A stretch of 64,000 nt of DNA from contig NZ_AP022576.1 in the NCBI RefSeq assembly GCF_010730355.1, positions 2,046,001 through 2,110,000 of the forward strand, in the 5' to 3' direction. Positions 55,070 to 63,936 of this stretch are shown here, piece after piece. A program made the translations under genes and the position numbers. The notes under the pieces were generated by a model. That model worked only from the letters and a program-made list of their open reading frames with translations, searched no databases and was not told the origin of the DNA. Numbering within the stretch: position 1 is the first letter of the stretch; every line of letters begins with the position of its first letter. The DNA comes from Mycobacterium florentinum. GTDB taxonomy: Bacteria > Actinomycetota > Actinomycetes > Mycobacteriales > Mycobacteriaceae.

Positions 55070-55091
55070 TATCTTACTCCGGAGTAAGATA
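55070..55091. promoter_or_regulatory. perfect 22-bp palindrome upstream of fadE24
   Basis: Half-site TATCTTACTCC (55070-55080) followed directly by its exact reverse complement. It lies 41 bp before the fadE24 start, where the promoter should be. It is typical of a TetR- or GntR-family lipid regulator. Confidence 0.75.
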
Positions 55092-55131
55092 GGTTCTCGA
55101 CTGCATCGCCCCAACTACAGAGGCTGCTGAA

Positions 55132-56529
55132 ATGACGGACACTGTCTCCGGCTCAGATACTTCCAGCCCGCGCAAAAAACGGCGCGGCCGCAAGACCGGT
55201 GTCGGGCTGCAACCGCACCGACGCACCGGGATTGACATCACCCTGGCGGTGCTCACCCCGCTCGTCGGCCGTGAGTTTCTGGACAAATATCATCTGCGCG
55301 ACCCGCTGAACCGGGGCCTGCGCTATGGCACCAAGACGATCTTCTCCACCGCCGGCGCCGCGTCCCGGCAGTTCAAGCGGGTCCAGAACCTGCGCAGTGG
55401 GCCCACCCGGCTGAAGTCCAGCGGCAAGGACTACTACGACCTGAGGCCCGACGACGAACAGAAGATGATTGTCGAAACCCTCGAGGAATTCGCCGAAGAG
55501 GTACTGCGGCCCGCGGCGCCCGACGCCGACGAGGCGGCAAGCTACCCGCCCGACCTGATCGCGAAGGCCGCCGAACTCGGCATCACCGCCATCAACATCC
55601 CCGAGGACTTCGAGGGCATCGCCGCGCATCGTTCCAGCGTGACCAACGTGCTGGTGGCCGAGGCGTTGGCCTACGGCGACATGGGCTTGGCGCTGCCCAT
55701 CCTGGCGCCGGGCGGCGTGGCATCGGCGCTGACCCACTGGGGCAGCGCGGATCAGCAGGCCACCTATCTGCCCGAGTTCGCCGGCGAGAATGTCCCACAG
55801 GCCTGCGTGGCCATCGCCGAACCACAACCGCTGTTCGACCCCACCCGGCTGAAGACCACCGCGGTGCGCACGCCGAGCGGATACCGGCTCGACGGCGTGA
55901 AGTCGTTGGTCCCGGCTGCGGCCGACGCCGAGTTGTTCGTCGTGGGAGCGCAACTGAACGGCAAGCCGGCGCTGTTCATCGTCGAGTCGGGCGCCAAAGG
56001 CCTTACCGTCAAAGCGGATCCGAGCATGGGAATTCGTGCGGCTGCCCTGGGCCAGCTCGAGCTCACCGGGGTCTCGGTGCCACTGAATGCCCGGCTGGGC
56101 GAAGACCACGCCACCGGTGAGGACTACTCCGAAGCGATCGCGCTGTCCCGGCTGGGCTGGGCGGCGCTGGCCGTCGGCACCTCACACGCCGTCCTCGACT
56201 ACGTCATCCCGTATGTGAAAGAACGCGAGGCATTCGGCGAGCCCGTCGCCCGCCGTCAGGCCGTGGCGTTCATGTGCGCCAACATCGCCATCGAGCTCGA
56301 CGGGCTGCGGCTGATCACCTGGCGCGGCGCGGCGCGTGCCGAGCAGGGCCTTCCGTTCGTCCGCGAAGCGGCACTGGCCAAGCGGCTGGGCGCCGACAAG
56401 GGCATGCAGATCGGCCTTGACGGCGTGCAACTGCTCGGCGGCCACGGCTATACCAAGGAACACCCCGTCGAACGGTGGTACCGCGACCTGCGGGCCATCG
56501 GGGTCGCCGAGGGCGTCGTAGTCATCTAG
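55132..56529 (+). CDS. fadE24: acyl-CoA dehydrogenase FadE24
   Basis: 465 residues of the acyl-CoA dehydrogenase fold with a basic, disordered N-terminal extension (PRKKRRGRKTG) of about 100 residues before the helical domain. DEDs: GITAINIPEDFEG, PLFDPTRLKTTAVRTPSGYRL and the C-terminal GVQLLGGHGYTKEHPVERWYRD. It pairs with FadE23, 24 bp downstream. Together they probably make a heteromeric alpha2beta2 enzyme as for other adjacent mycobacterial FadE pairs. The pair is inducible by isoniazid in M. tuberculosis, from memory. Confidence 0.93.
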   Translation: MTDTVSGSDTSSPRKKRRGRKTGVGLQPHRRTGIDITLAVLTPLVGREFLDKYHLRDPLNRGLRYGTKTIFSTAGAASRQFKRVQNLRSGPTRLKSSGKDYYDLRPDDEQKMIVETLEEFAEEVLRPAAPDADEAASYPPDLIAKAAELGITAINIPEDFEGIAAHRSSVTNVLVAEALAYGDMGLALPILAPGGVASALTHWGSADQQATYLPEFAGENVPQACVAIAEPQPLFDPTRLKTTAVRTPSGYRLDGVKSLVPAAADAELFVVGAQLNGKPALFIVESGAKGLTVKADPSMGIRAAALGQLELTGVSVPLNARLGEDHATGEDYSEAIALSRLGWAALAVGTSHAVLDYVIPYVKEREAFGEPVARRQAVAFMCANIAIELDGLRLITWRGAARAEQGLPFVREAALAKRLGADKGMQIGLDGVQLLGGHGYTKEHPVERWYRDLRAIGVAEGVVVI

Positions 56530-56553
56530 CTCCGCACTAGCGAAAGATCAATC

Positions 56554-57762
56554 ATGGCAATCAATCTGGAACTGCCCCGCAAGATGCAAGCGGTGATCGA
56601 CAAGGCGCACCAGGCCGGCGCGGAAATGATGCGACCGATCGCCCGCAAGTACGACGTGCACGAGCACGCCTATCCGGTGGAGCTGGACACGCTGGCGAGC
56701 CTGTTCTCCGGAGCCGCCGAATCCAATGCCGTGGGGCTCGCCGGGGCCGAGGCCTTCCGCAGCAGCGAGAGCAAGGAAGAAAACCGCAACGGCTCCAACA
56801 TGGCGGCGGTGCTGCAGACGTTGGAAGCCAGTTGGGGCGACGCGGCGATGATGCTGTCGATCCCGTATCAGGGCCTGGGCAACGCGGCGATCAGCGGTGT
56901 GGCCACCGACGAGCAGCTCAACCGGCTGGGCCGGGTCTGGGCCGCGATGGCCATCACCGAGCCGAGCTTCGGATCCGACTCGGCGGCGGTGTCGACGACC
57001 GCCAAGCTGGACGGCGACGAATACGTCATCAACGGCGAAAAGATCTTCGTCACAGCGGGTTCGCGCGCCACGCACATCGTGGTGTGGGCGACGCTGGACA
57101 AGTCGCAGGGTCGCCCGGCCATCAAGTCGTTCATCGTGCCGCGCGAACATCCCGGCGTCAGCGTCGAGCGACTGGAGCACAAGCTCGGCATCAAGGGCTC
57201 CGACACCGCGGTGATTCGGTTCGACAACGTGCGCGTCCCCAAGGACAACCTGCTCGGCAATCCCGAAATCGAATCGGGCAAAGGGTTTTCCGGCGTCATG
57301 GAGACCTTCGACAACACCCGGCCGGTCGTCGCCGGCATGGCCATCGGAATCGCCCGGGCCGCCTTGGAGGAACTGCGCAAGATCCTGACCGAGGCCGGGG
57401 TGGAGATCGACTACGACCGGCCCGCACACGCCCAATCCGCCGCGGCGGCCGAATTCCTGCGCATGGAAGCCGACTGGGAATCCAGCTACCAGCTGACGCT
57501 GCGTGCGGCGTGGCAAGCCGACAACAAGATCCCCAACTCCAAAGAAGCGTCGATGGCCAAGGCCAAGGCCGGCCGGGTGGGCACCGACATCACCCTGAAG
57601 GCGGTCGAATTAGCCGGTACCACAGGCTATTCGGAGCAAACGCTGTTGGAGAAGTGGGCACGCGATTCGAAGATCATGGATATCTTCGAAGGCACCCAGC
57701 AGATTCAGCAGCTGGTGGTCGCCCGCCGGCTGCTGGGTCTGTCGTCCGCCGAACTCAAGTAG
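56554..57762 (+). CDS. fadE23: acyl-CoA dehydrogenase FadE23
   Basis: 402 residues with the canonical motifs MAITEPSFGSDSAAVSTTA (FAD/substrate loop), KIFVTAGSRATHIV, and the C-terminal IMDIFEGTQQIQQLVVARRLLG carrying the catalytic Glu region. It oxidises acyl-CoA at the alpha-beta bond; the substrate is unknown. Its stop overlaps the convergent acetyltransferase gene by 8 bp. Confidence 0.95.
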   Translation: MAINLELPRKMQAVIDKAHQAGAEMMRPIARKYDVHEHAYPVELDTLASLFSGAAESNAVGLAGAEAFRSSESKEENRNGSNMAAVLQTLEASWGDAAMMLSIPYQGLGNAAISGVATDEQLNRLGRVWAAMAITEPSFGSDSAAVSTTAKLDGDEYVINGEKIFVTAGSRATHIVVWATLDKSQGRPAIKSFIVPREHPGVSVERLEHKLGIKGSDTAVIRFDNVRVPKDNLLGNPEIESGKGFSGVMETFDNTRPVVAGMAIGIARAALEELRKILTEAGVEIDYDRPAHAQSAAAAEFLRMEADWESSYQLTLRAAWQADNKIPNSKEASMAKAKAGRVGTDITLKAVELAGTTGYSEQTLLEKWARDSKIMDIFEGTQQIQQLVVARRLLGLSSAELK

Positions 57763-58282
57763 CGATCGGACGCGGCGGGCCGGCGTCGTCGCGCCCGAGC
57801 AGGTCGAGCTGCCACCACGCGACGTCGTGCCAGGCGCCCAATTTCCACCCCACCCGCCGGTAATGACCCGCCGGCGCAAAGCCGAACGCCGCATGCAACG
57901 CATTGCTGGCCTCGTTGGGTTGCGCAATGCCGGCGAACGCCTGACGAAAACCCCTCTCCGCCAACCGATGTAGTAATTCGGTGTAGAGCATCCGGCCGCC
58001 ACCCGCGCGTCGCCGATCCTGGGCGAGATAGACGGTCGTCTCGACCGCCCACCGATAGGCAGCACGCGGATTGAACTGTTGCGCATAGGCATAGCCGACG
58101 ATTTTTCCGTCCGCCTCGAGCACCAGCCATTCGTGCATCGCCAGCGCCCTTTCGATGCGCTCGGCCATCTCCGGCGCCGTCGGCGCGTCGGTCTCGAACG
58201 AGATCGCGGTGTCCAGCACGTAGGGCCGATAGATTTCCGCACACGCCGCGGCGTCGGCCGCGGTCGCGCGTCGAACGCGCAT
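57755..58282 (-). CDS. GNAT acetyltransferase, phosphinothricin-acetyltransferase-like
   Basis: 175 residues of the PAT/Bar branch of GNATs: RRATAADAAACAEIYRPYV at the start, YAQQFNPRAAYRWAVETTVYL in the middle, and the acetyl-CoA loop RRRAGGGRML. It acetylates an amine such as phosphinothricin, methionine sulfone or another amino acid analogue. ATG 58282 shares one base with the stop of the aldo-keto reductase gene (TGATG), so both are coupled. Confidence 0.9.
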   Translation of the reverse strand: MRVRRATAADAAACAEIYRPYVLDTAISFETDAPTAPEMAERIERALAMHEWLVLEADGKIVGYAYAQQFNPRAAYRWAVETTVYLAQDRRRAGGGRMLYTELLHRLAERGFRQAFAGIAQPNEASNALHAAFGFAPAGHYRRVGWKLGAWHDVAWWQLDLLGRDDAGPPRPIAT

Positions 58283-59139
58283 CAGGCAGCGACTGCGTTC
58301 AGTTGCTCGCGGGTGTCCCCGTCGAGCTCGATCGAAGCGACATCCAGATTCTCCTCGAGATGCCTCAGCGAGGAGGTACCCGGAATCAGCAGCACGTTGG
58401 GCGCCACACTCAGCGTCCACGCCAGCGCGACCTGCGCGGGTGTGCGCCCGAGTCGCTTGGCGGCACCCTGTACCAGCTCATGACTGAGCACCGGGTTCGG
58501 CTGAACGAACGCCGCGCCCAACGGGAAGAACGGAACGAACGCGATTCCGCGCCGGGTGCACTCCTCCAGCACCGCGGCGGAGTCCCGGTGGATCAGGTTG
58601 AAAGCGTTTTGCACACAAGCGATCTCGGTGCGATCCAGGGCATGCAGCAGGTGCTCGCGGTTGATGTTGCTGAGCCCGATCCCACCGATCAGTCCCTCGT
58701 CACGGGCCTCGATCATGACCGAGAGCTGATCGTCGAACAGCTGGTCGGGGGCGTCGCTCTCGAACAGACGCAGATTTACCGCGGCCAATTGGTCGACGCC
58801 GAGCGTCCGCAAGTTCGTCTCGATGTCGCGGCGCAGGTCCGCCGGCTCCTCGATCGGCAGCCAGGCGCCGGCGTCGTCGCGACGCCCGCCGACCTTGCTC
58901 ACCAACGCCAGGTTCTCCGGGTACGGGTGCAGCGCCTCGCGGATGAGCTCATTGGCGACGTCGGGGCCGTAGAACTGGGCGGTGTCGACGTGGTTGACGC
59001 CGCGTTCGACGGCCCTGCGCAACACCGCTAAGGCCTCGTCCCGATCGCGCGGCGGCCCCATCACACCAGGACCGGGCAGTTGCATCGCCCCAAACCCGAC
59101 ACGGGCAACCGAATAGCGGCCAAGCGGAAAGGAATCCAT
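58282..59139 (-). CDS. aldo/keto reductase
   Basis: 285 residues of the AKR barrel: RGVNHVDTAQFYGP contains catalytic Asp and Tyr, LALVSKVGG the Lys. At the usual His place the sequence reads LAAVNLRLF, so Asn may replace His, which weakens reductase chemistry. The NADPH end is IPGTSSLRHLEENLD. ATG 59139. It is coupled to the acetyltransferase gene. Confidence 0.9.
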   Translation of the reverse strand: MDSFPLGRYSVARVGFGAMQLPGPGVMGPPRDRDEALAVLRRAVERGVNHVDTAQFYGPDVANELIREALHPYPENLALVSKVGGRRDDAGAWLPIEEPADLRRDIETNLRTLGVDQLAAVNLRLFESDAPDQLFDDQLSVMIEARDEGLIGGIGLSNINREHLLHALDRTEIACVQNAFNLIHRDSAAVLEECTRRGIAFVPFFPLGAAFVQPNPVLSHELVQGAAKRLGRTPAQVALAWTLSVAPNVLLIPGTSSLRHLEENLDVASIELDGDTREQLNAVAA

Positions 59140-59166
59140 ACGGTGAGGTTAACGGCGTGCTCCGGT

Positions 59167-60621
59167 TCACGAGGCACGGCGTCGGCCGATGACGCCTTCC
59201 GTCCATGCCCGCTCTTCGGTGTAGAGCGCTTCGTCCTCGGTTTGCACGCGTTTGCCCTTGCCGGCGCCTTGCCCCTGACCGCCTTGACCGCCCATCGGCA
59301 TGCCGCCGCCCATACCTGCGCCCGTCCCATTCAGCGCGGCGTACGCGGCCGGGACCGCGACCTTGCCCGGGCCCACGCCCGGCGCCGCCGGGCCGGCCCC
59401 CGATGGCGCTCCCGCAGGCGCCCACGTCGGCTTCGGCAGGCTCGGCACGCCGACCCCGCCACCCCCGACCGAGGCCGGCTTGACCTGCGCCCCTTTCGGC
59501 AGGCCTTTGCCGGCCGCGGGAAGCGGCGGAACAGCGGTCGGCATCGATGCGTTGGGCATCGCCGGCATCCCGGCGCTCGGAAGTGTGGGCATCCCGGCGC
59601 CCGGGAGGCCGCCGGCCAGTTCATCCGCCAGGTTCCCGGGGTCGACACCGTCTGGGATACCGGTTCGGCCGTTGAAGTCGACCGCGTCTGCCGCCCCGGC
59701 CGCGGTCGGGAACATCGGCGGGTTCAGCGGCGGCAATACCGTCTTGTCGCGGTAAAACCGCAGCGCCGTCTCCGACTTTTTCTGCAGAATTGCGTACCAC
59801 TCAATCGAGGTGTCGATGAGGGCCTGCATTTTGCATTCCACACCGGTCTTGTAGGTGTTTTCGACAAACAAGATGTCACCTGGCCCGGGGTGCTCTTCGG
59901 GAATGAGATAGTTTCCATCGAAATCCTGGGTCGCTGTCCCGCTGGCGGGCCGGATCTTTTCCTGGGCGTCGACGATGTCGTTGGCCTGGTCGCGAAGCGA
60001 GCAGCACAATTGCACCATCGAAGCTATCCACTGCCGTTGTAGTTCGAAATTTTGCTCGACGGCCGTCCTCGCGTCACCCTCCCAGGAAGTAAACGGGCGA
60101 AACCGGGAAGCAACCTGCTGCAGCGCAAACTGGAACGCGTGCCATTCCTGGACGAACGCCTTGCACGTCGCACCCTGGTCGCCGGCTTCGATCGCCATCG
60201 TCGCCTGCCTGACCTCGTAGTAAGGGTCAACCGCGACCGGCGGCGCCGGCCGGGGTGCGGGCGGGTCAAAGGGCATGTCCGAGTCGTCGGAGGCCGACAC
60301 TAGGCCATTTCCGCCGACGGAAGCCGGCATGGGGCGGTCGTCGTTCATGGCGTCCGCGGCTCCCTCATCGACCTCTTCGTAGGCTTTGGCCGCATTCCGC
60401 AGGGTTTTCGCGAGGGTTTTCCATTCCCGCTCGCAGCCCTTCAGGTACAGCCGGATTGAGTCGGCGGAAAGCCCGAGTTGCGTGACGGCGTCCGAGGCCA
60501 TCGAAAGGCCGCACGGCGCCACCGGGTTGGCGGACGGAATGGGAGGGAGTAGTTCCTCGATTTCGTTGGCCCGGGCGATCAGCTCGGCGTATTCCACATT
60601 GAGCGCCTGCGGCTGTGTCAT
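59167..60621 (-). CDS. EspB-like ESX/type VII secretion substrate
   Basis: 484 residues. The front half is helical like PE/PPE-EspB: AAKAYEEVDEGAADAM gives the secretion motif Tyr-x3-Asp at residues 81-85, and FTSWEGDARTAVEQNF gives a WxG turn. The C-terminal half is Gly/Pro/Ala-rich with MPTLPSAGMPAMPN-like units and ends in an RxxR-rich tail. EspB is exported by ESX-1 and oligomerises; here no esx, ecc or mycP gene is nearby, so this is an orphan paralogue. ATG 60621 follows AGGAG. The divergent response regulator lies 269 bp away. Confidence 0.8.
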   Translation of the reverse strand: MTQPQALNVEYAELIARANEIEELLPPIPSANPVAPCGLSMASDAVTQLGLSADSIRLYLKGCEREWKTLAKTLRNAAKAYEEVDEGAADAMNDDRPMPASVGGNGLVSASDDSDMPFDPPAPRPAPPVAVDPYYEVRQATMAIEAGDQGATCKAFVQEWHAFQFALQQVASRFRPFTSWEGDARTAVEQNFELQRQWIASMVQLCCSLRDQANDIVDAQEKIRPASGTATQDFDGNYLIPEEHPGPGDILFVENTYKTGVECKMQALIDTSIEWYAILQKKSETALRFYRDKTVLPPLNPPMFPTAAGAADAVDFNGRTGIPDGVDPGNLADELAGGLPGAGMPTLPSAGMPAMPNASMPTAVPPLPAAGKGLPKGAQVKPASVGGGGVGVPSLPKPTWAPAGAPSGAGPAAPGVGPGKVAVPAAYAALNGTGAGMGGGMPMGGQGGQGQGAGKGKRVQTEDEALYTEERAWTEGVIGRRRAS

Positions 60622-60751
60622 GGCAGCTCATCTCCTCTGCGCGGATGTTTTGTATTGGCGTTTTGGCTGCTTCGGCGTGATCACCTAGGACTATTCCGGC
60701 GCAGGCGGCTGGGGTCTCTCGCGCAAAAGTGGGGTTCGGGGGATGAGATGT

Positions 60752-60771
60752 CCTCCCCCTATTGGGGGAGG
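60752..60771. promoter_or_regulatory. inverted repeat CCTCCCCC-TATT-GGGGGAGG
   Basis: A perfect 8-bp stem with a 4-bp centre in the gap between the divergent EspB-like and response-regulator genes. It may be an operator for either promoter. There is no U-tract, so a terminator is unlikely. Confidence 0.5.
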
Positions 60772-60890
60772 AAGGCGCGCAGCCGCTTGGCGCAAACCAC
60801 CTCCCGGCAGACCCGGCCAAGCAAGAATGAGGACGCGCCCGCCCAGGCGGCGAGCGCAGACGACATCTCCGAGGGCCCGTGGAGCAGCCG

Positions 60891-61538
60891 ATGTCACATC
60901 AACCAGACCGCGTCAAAGTGATCGTCGCCGATGACCACCCGGTCACCCGGGAAGGCGTCGTGCGGGCACTGAAGTCGAGCGGAAGGATCGAGGTGATCGC
61001 TGAGGTCGCCGACGGCCGGGCGGCCCTGACCGCGATCCGCGATCTAGGGCCCAGGGTGGCCCTGATCGATTACAAGATGCCCGAACTCGACGGACTCGAC
61101 GTGGTCCGAGCGGTGGTACGCGACGGCTTGGACACCCGTGTCATGTTGCTCAGTGCCTTTGACGACAGTGCGGTGATCTACCAGGCCCTGGCCGAAGGCG
61201 CCGCGGGTTACCTGACGAAAGACTCCGACAGCGAAGAGATCGTGGCAGCGGTGCTCAAATGCGAGAAGGGTGCGACGTATCTGCCTACAGAATTAGCGGG
61301 GGCGCTGGCGGGTGAGGTGAAACTTCGAGCCCGCGGTGATTCCGCGTTGTTGACCCCACGCGAGAGCGAGGTGGTGCGACTGATCGCGGAAGGCTTGTCC
61401 GTCCCCCAGATTGCGGCACGCCTCGTCGTGGCGCCCAGCACCGTCAAGACCCATGTGCAAAACCTGTACGACAAGCTCGGCGTCTCCGACCGGGGAGCGG
61501 CGGTGGCCGAGGCGATGCGGCGCCGGCTGCTGGAGTGA
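60891..61538 (+). CDS. NarL-family response regulator
   Basis: 215 residues: a receiver domain with acidic pair Asp14/15, phospho-acceptor Asp60 (LIDYKMP) and Lys in YLTKDSD; then a LuxR-type HTH (LTPRESEVVRLIAEGLSVPQ, ending YDKLGVSDRGAAV). ATG 60891 has GGAG upstream. It is convergent with the histidine kinase (2 bp between stops), which is presumably its partner. Confidence 0.93.
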   Translation: MSHQPDRVKVIVADDHPVTREGVVRALKSSGRIEVIAEVADGRAALTAIRDLGPRVALIDYKMPELDGLDVVRAVVRDGLDTRVMLLSAFDDSAVIYQALAEGAAGYLTKDSDSEEIVAAVLKCEKGATYLPTELAGALAGEVKLRARGDSALLTPRESEVVRLIAEGLSVPQIAARLVVAPSTVKTHVQNLYDKLGVSDRGAAVAEAMRRRLLE

Positions 61539-61540
61539 AC

Positions 61541-62773
61541 TCAGCGCTGCAGCGGCCATTCGACGCAGATGTGGGCTCCCGACGCAACGTCGACTATTTT
61601 GAGCGTGCCGCCGGCTGCTTCCACCCGCGCCCGTTGCGAAGCCAGACCGATATGTCCTTCGGCGAGGCGGCGCATCATCGCATCAGCCGTTATCCCGATG
61701 CCGTCGTCCGCCACATCGAGACGGCAGACGTGATCGTCGACATTGAGCTTCACCGACGCGTGATTGGCCTGGGAATGCCGGACCACATTTGCCAACAGTT
61801 CGCGGACCACACCGAAAACCATTGGGTCGATTGAATTTCTGCGTGGGCAGTCGATTTCGGTCGTGATCGTGACGCCCGAGCGCTCGGCGGTGGCGGTCGC
61901 CAGCTTTTCGACCGCGGCACCCAGCCCGACCTGCTCGAGCACGGCCGGATGAAGCTCGAAGGTTGCCTCCCGCAATCGCCGGGACGCGTCGTCGAGGCTG
62001 GCGACCGCACGGTGCAGTGGCTCGGCCGGAGATTTCTTGGCGAAGTCGACGACGTCGCGCCGGGCCGCGAGGACGTCTTGCAGCGGCCCGTCATGGATCG
62101 CTTCCGAAATCTCTCGCCGTTCCCGCTCCGAGGCCGCCATCGTCTCAGCGAGCAGCGCCTCCCGCGAAGCGGTGATTCGGGCCAGTTCGGCAACGTATCG
62201 CCGGCGAAAGAGGACGGCATGTAGCGCTGTGCCACATAGGAATCCGTAGATCAGCACGATGACGAAGGTCTTCGGCCAGCCCAGTTGATGCGGAATGACG
62301 GGGTCTTGAAGTATCGATACGGTGAATGCGGCGAAGGCAAAGGTCAGGCCCACGGTGGCGCGCCGTCCCGATAGGTCCAGCGAAACCATGCGCGGCACCA
62401 ACACCATCAACAACAGCGGAATGTGCCCACCGGGTGACAACAGTTTGAAGCCGACAATCGCCACCACGTCAACCATCGCGAGGATGAACAGCGTGCGGTC
62501 CGTCGCCATCGACCGGCTTGCGGAGGAATACACCAGAATCAGCACGCTCAACGCAATGAGGGCATAACCCACGGCCACCGCATCGTCCGGAGCCCATCTC
62601 GGGGCACGGTAATCCGTATGGACCACGACGGCCCCGATCATGATGATCACGACGACCATCCGCTGCACCGACACGACTCGCAGTGAACGCCAACGATGTT
62701 CACGGAACACCGCGTCCAGCTCCGTGCCGGTGATCTCGGTGTCGTTGGCCGAGACTTCGCGTGACGGCTTCAA
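61541..62773 (-). CDS. NarL-class sensor histidine kinase
   Basis: 410 residues: about five to six membrane helices (residues 38-190), a HisKA_3 dimerisation motif with His227 (ERREISEAIHDGPLQDVL), and a HATPase domain (ELLANVVRHSQANH, DVADDGIGI, GHIGLASQRARVEAAGG). The signal must be sensed within or near the membrane as no large external loop exists. Start ATG 62773. It lies tail-to-tail with its response regulator. Confidence 0.92.
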   Translation of the reverse strand: MKPSREVSANDTEITGTELDAVFREHRWRSLRVVSVQRMVVVIIMIGAVVVHTDYRAPRWAPDDAVAVGYALIALSVLILVYSSASRSMATDRTLFILAMVDVVAIVGFKLLSPGGHIPLLLMVLVPRMVSLDLSGRRATVGLTFAFAAFTVSILQDPVIPHQLGWPKTFVIVLIYGFLCGTALHAVLFRRRYVAELARITASREALLAETMAASERERREISEAIHDGPLQDVLAARRDVVDFAKKSPAEPLHRAVASLDDASRRLREATFELHPAVLEQVGLGAAVEKLATATAERSGVTITTEIDCPRRNSIDPMVFGVVRELLANVVRHSQANHASVKLNVDDHVCRLDVADDGIGITADAMMRRLAEGHIGLASQRARVEAAGGTLKIVDVASGAHICVEWPLQR

Positions 62774-62874
62774 CTGCCATCCTCTGACTCGTGTTGTGAC
62801 TCGTCAAAGGCTATACGGGCGACCGAAAAGCGACCAAGCGAAAGCTCGGCATCGGTCAGGGCTAACGTCGTCGT

Positions 62875-63873
62875 ATGGACACTTTTCAGGCGTTGGTAGC
62901 CCGTCAGGATGGTGACCGGATCACCGCGTCGGTCGAGACGCTCAGCCCGTCCGACCTGCCGCCCGGTGAAGTGACGATCCGGGTGCTGTTTTCCAGCGTC
63001 AACTACAAGGACGCGCTGGCGCTGACGCCCAGGGGCGGCGTCGTGCGCGACTATCCGATCGTGCCGGGCATCGACCTCACCGGCGAGGTCGTCGAGTCTC
63101 GGTCGCCGGACTTCAGCGTGGGTGACAAGGTGCTGGCCCACGGGTACCAGATCGGCACCGGCCACCACGGCGGCTACGCCGAGTACGCGCGGCTGCCGGC
63201 CGATCAGGTGGTGACACTCGGCGCGCTGAGCCCGCGCGAGGGCGCGGCCATCGGAACCGCCGGCTTCACCGCCGCGATGAGCGTGCAGGCGCTGATCGAT
63301 TGGGGCATCGCGCCCGACGACGGGCAGATCGTGGTCACCGGCGCCTCCGGCGGTGTCGGCTCGGTCAGCGTGGACATGCTCGCCGCCGCGGGCTACCAGG
63401 TGGTCGCCTCCAGCGGTAAAGAATCTGCCGCCGGAATGCTGAAAGAGCTTGGCGCCAAAGAGATTATCGGCCGGCTACCCGCCGATCCCGACGCCAAGCC
63501 TCGTCCCCTGGCCAAGGCGCGATGGGCGGGCGCGGTCGACTGCGTCGGGGGCGCGACATTGGCCGATGTGCTCAGCACCGTCGAATACGGGGGCGCGGTG
63601 GCGGCCAGCGGCCTCACCGGCGGGCCCGCGCTGCACACCACCGTGATGCCGTTCATCCTGCGCGGCATCTCCTTGCTCGGCATGGATTCGGTGCTGATGC
63701 CGATCGCGCGGCGCCGCAAGCTGTGGGCGCTGCTCGGCGCCTCGCTCAAGCCGCGGCACCTGGACTCGGTCACCAGCGACGTCGACGTCAAGGACGTCGT
63801 CGGCGTGTTGGATCAGCTGCGCGCGGGCAGCTACTCCGGCCGCGCGGTGGTACGTGTCGCCGGCGGATTCTGA
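62875..63873 (+). CDS. AcuI/YhdH-family NADPH quinone/acrylyl-CoA reductase
   Basis: 332 residues of the medium-chain reductase family, zinc-free branch: SSVNYKDALALTPRGGVVRDYP, VPGIDLTGEV, and the nucleotide motif VVTGASGGVGSVSVDMLAA. The SVNYKDAL signature fits AcuI (acryloyl-CoA reductase). ATG 62875. The neighbour fadB4 belongs to the same MDR superfamily. Confidence 0.9.
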   Translation: MDTFQALVARQDGDRITASVETLSPSDLPPGEVTIRVLFSSVNYKDALALTPRGGVVRDYPIVPGIDLTGEVVESRSPDFSVGDKVLAHGYQIGTGHHGGYAEYARLPADQVVTLGALSPREGAAIGTAGFTAAMSVQALIDWGIAPDDGQIVVTGASGGVGSVSVDMLAAAGYQVVASSGKESAAGMLKELGAKEIIGRLPADPDAKPRPLAKARWAGAVDCVGGATLADVLSTVEYGGAVAASGLTGGPALHTTVMPFILRGISLLGMDSVLMPIARRRKLWALLGASLKPRHLDSVTSDVDVKDVVGVLDQLRAGSYSGRAVVRVAGGF

Positions 63874-63936
63874 GCTGGCAGTAGGCTATTCGAGCGCCGG
63901 CCGGAGGCTTCCGGCCCTATCTACAACGGAGGCAAC

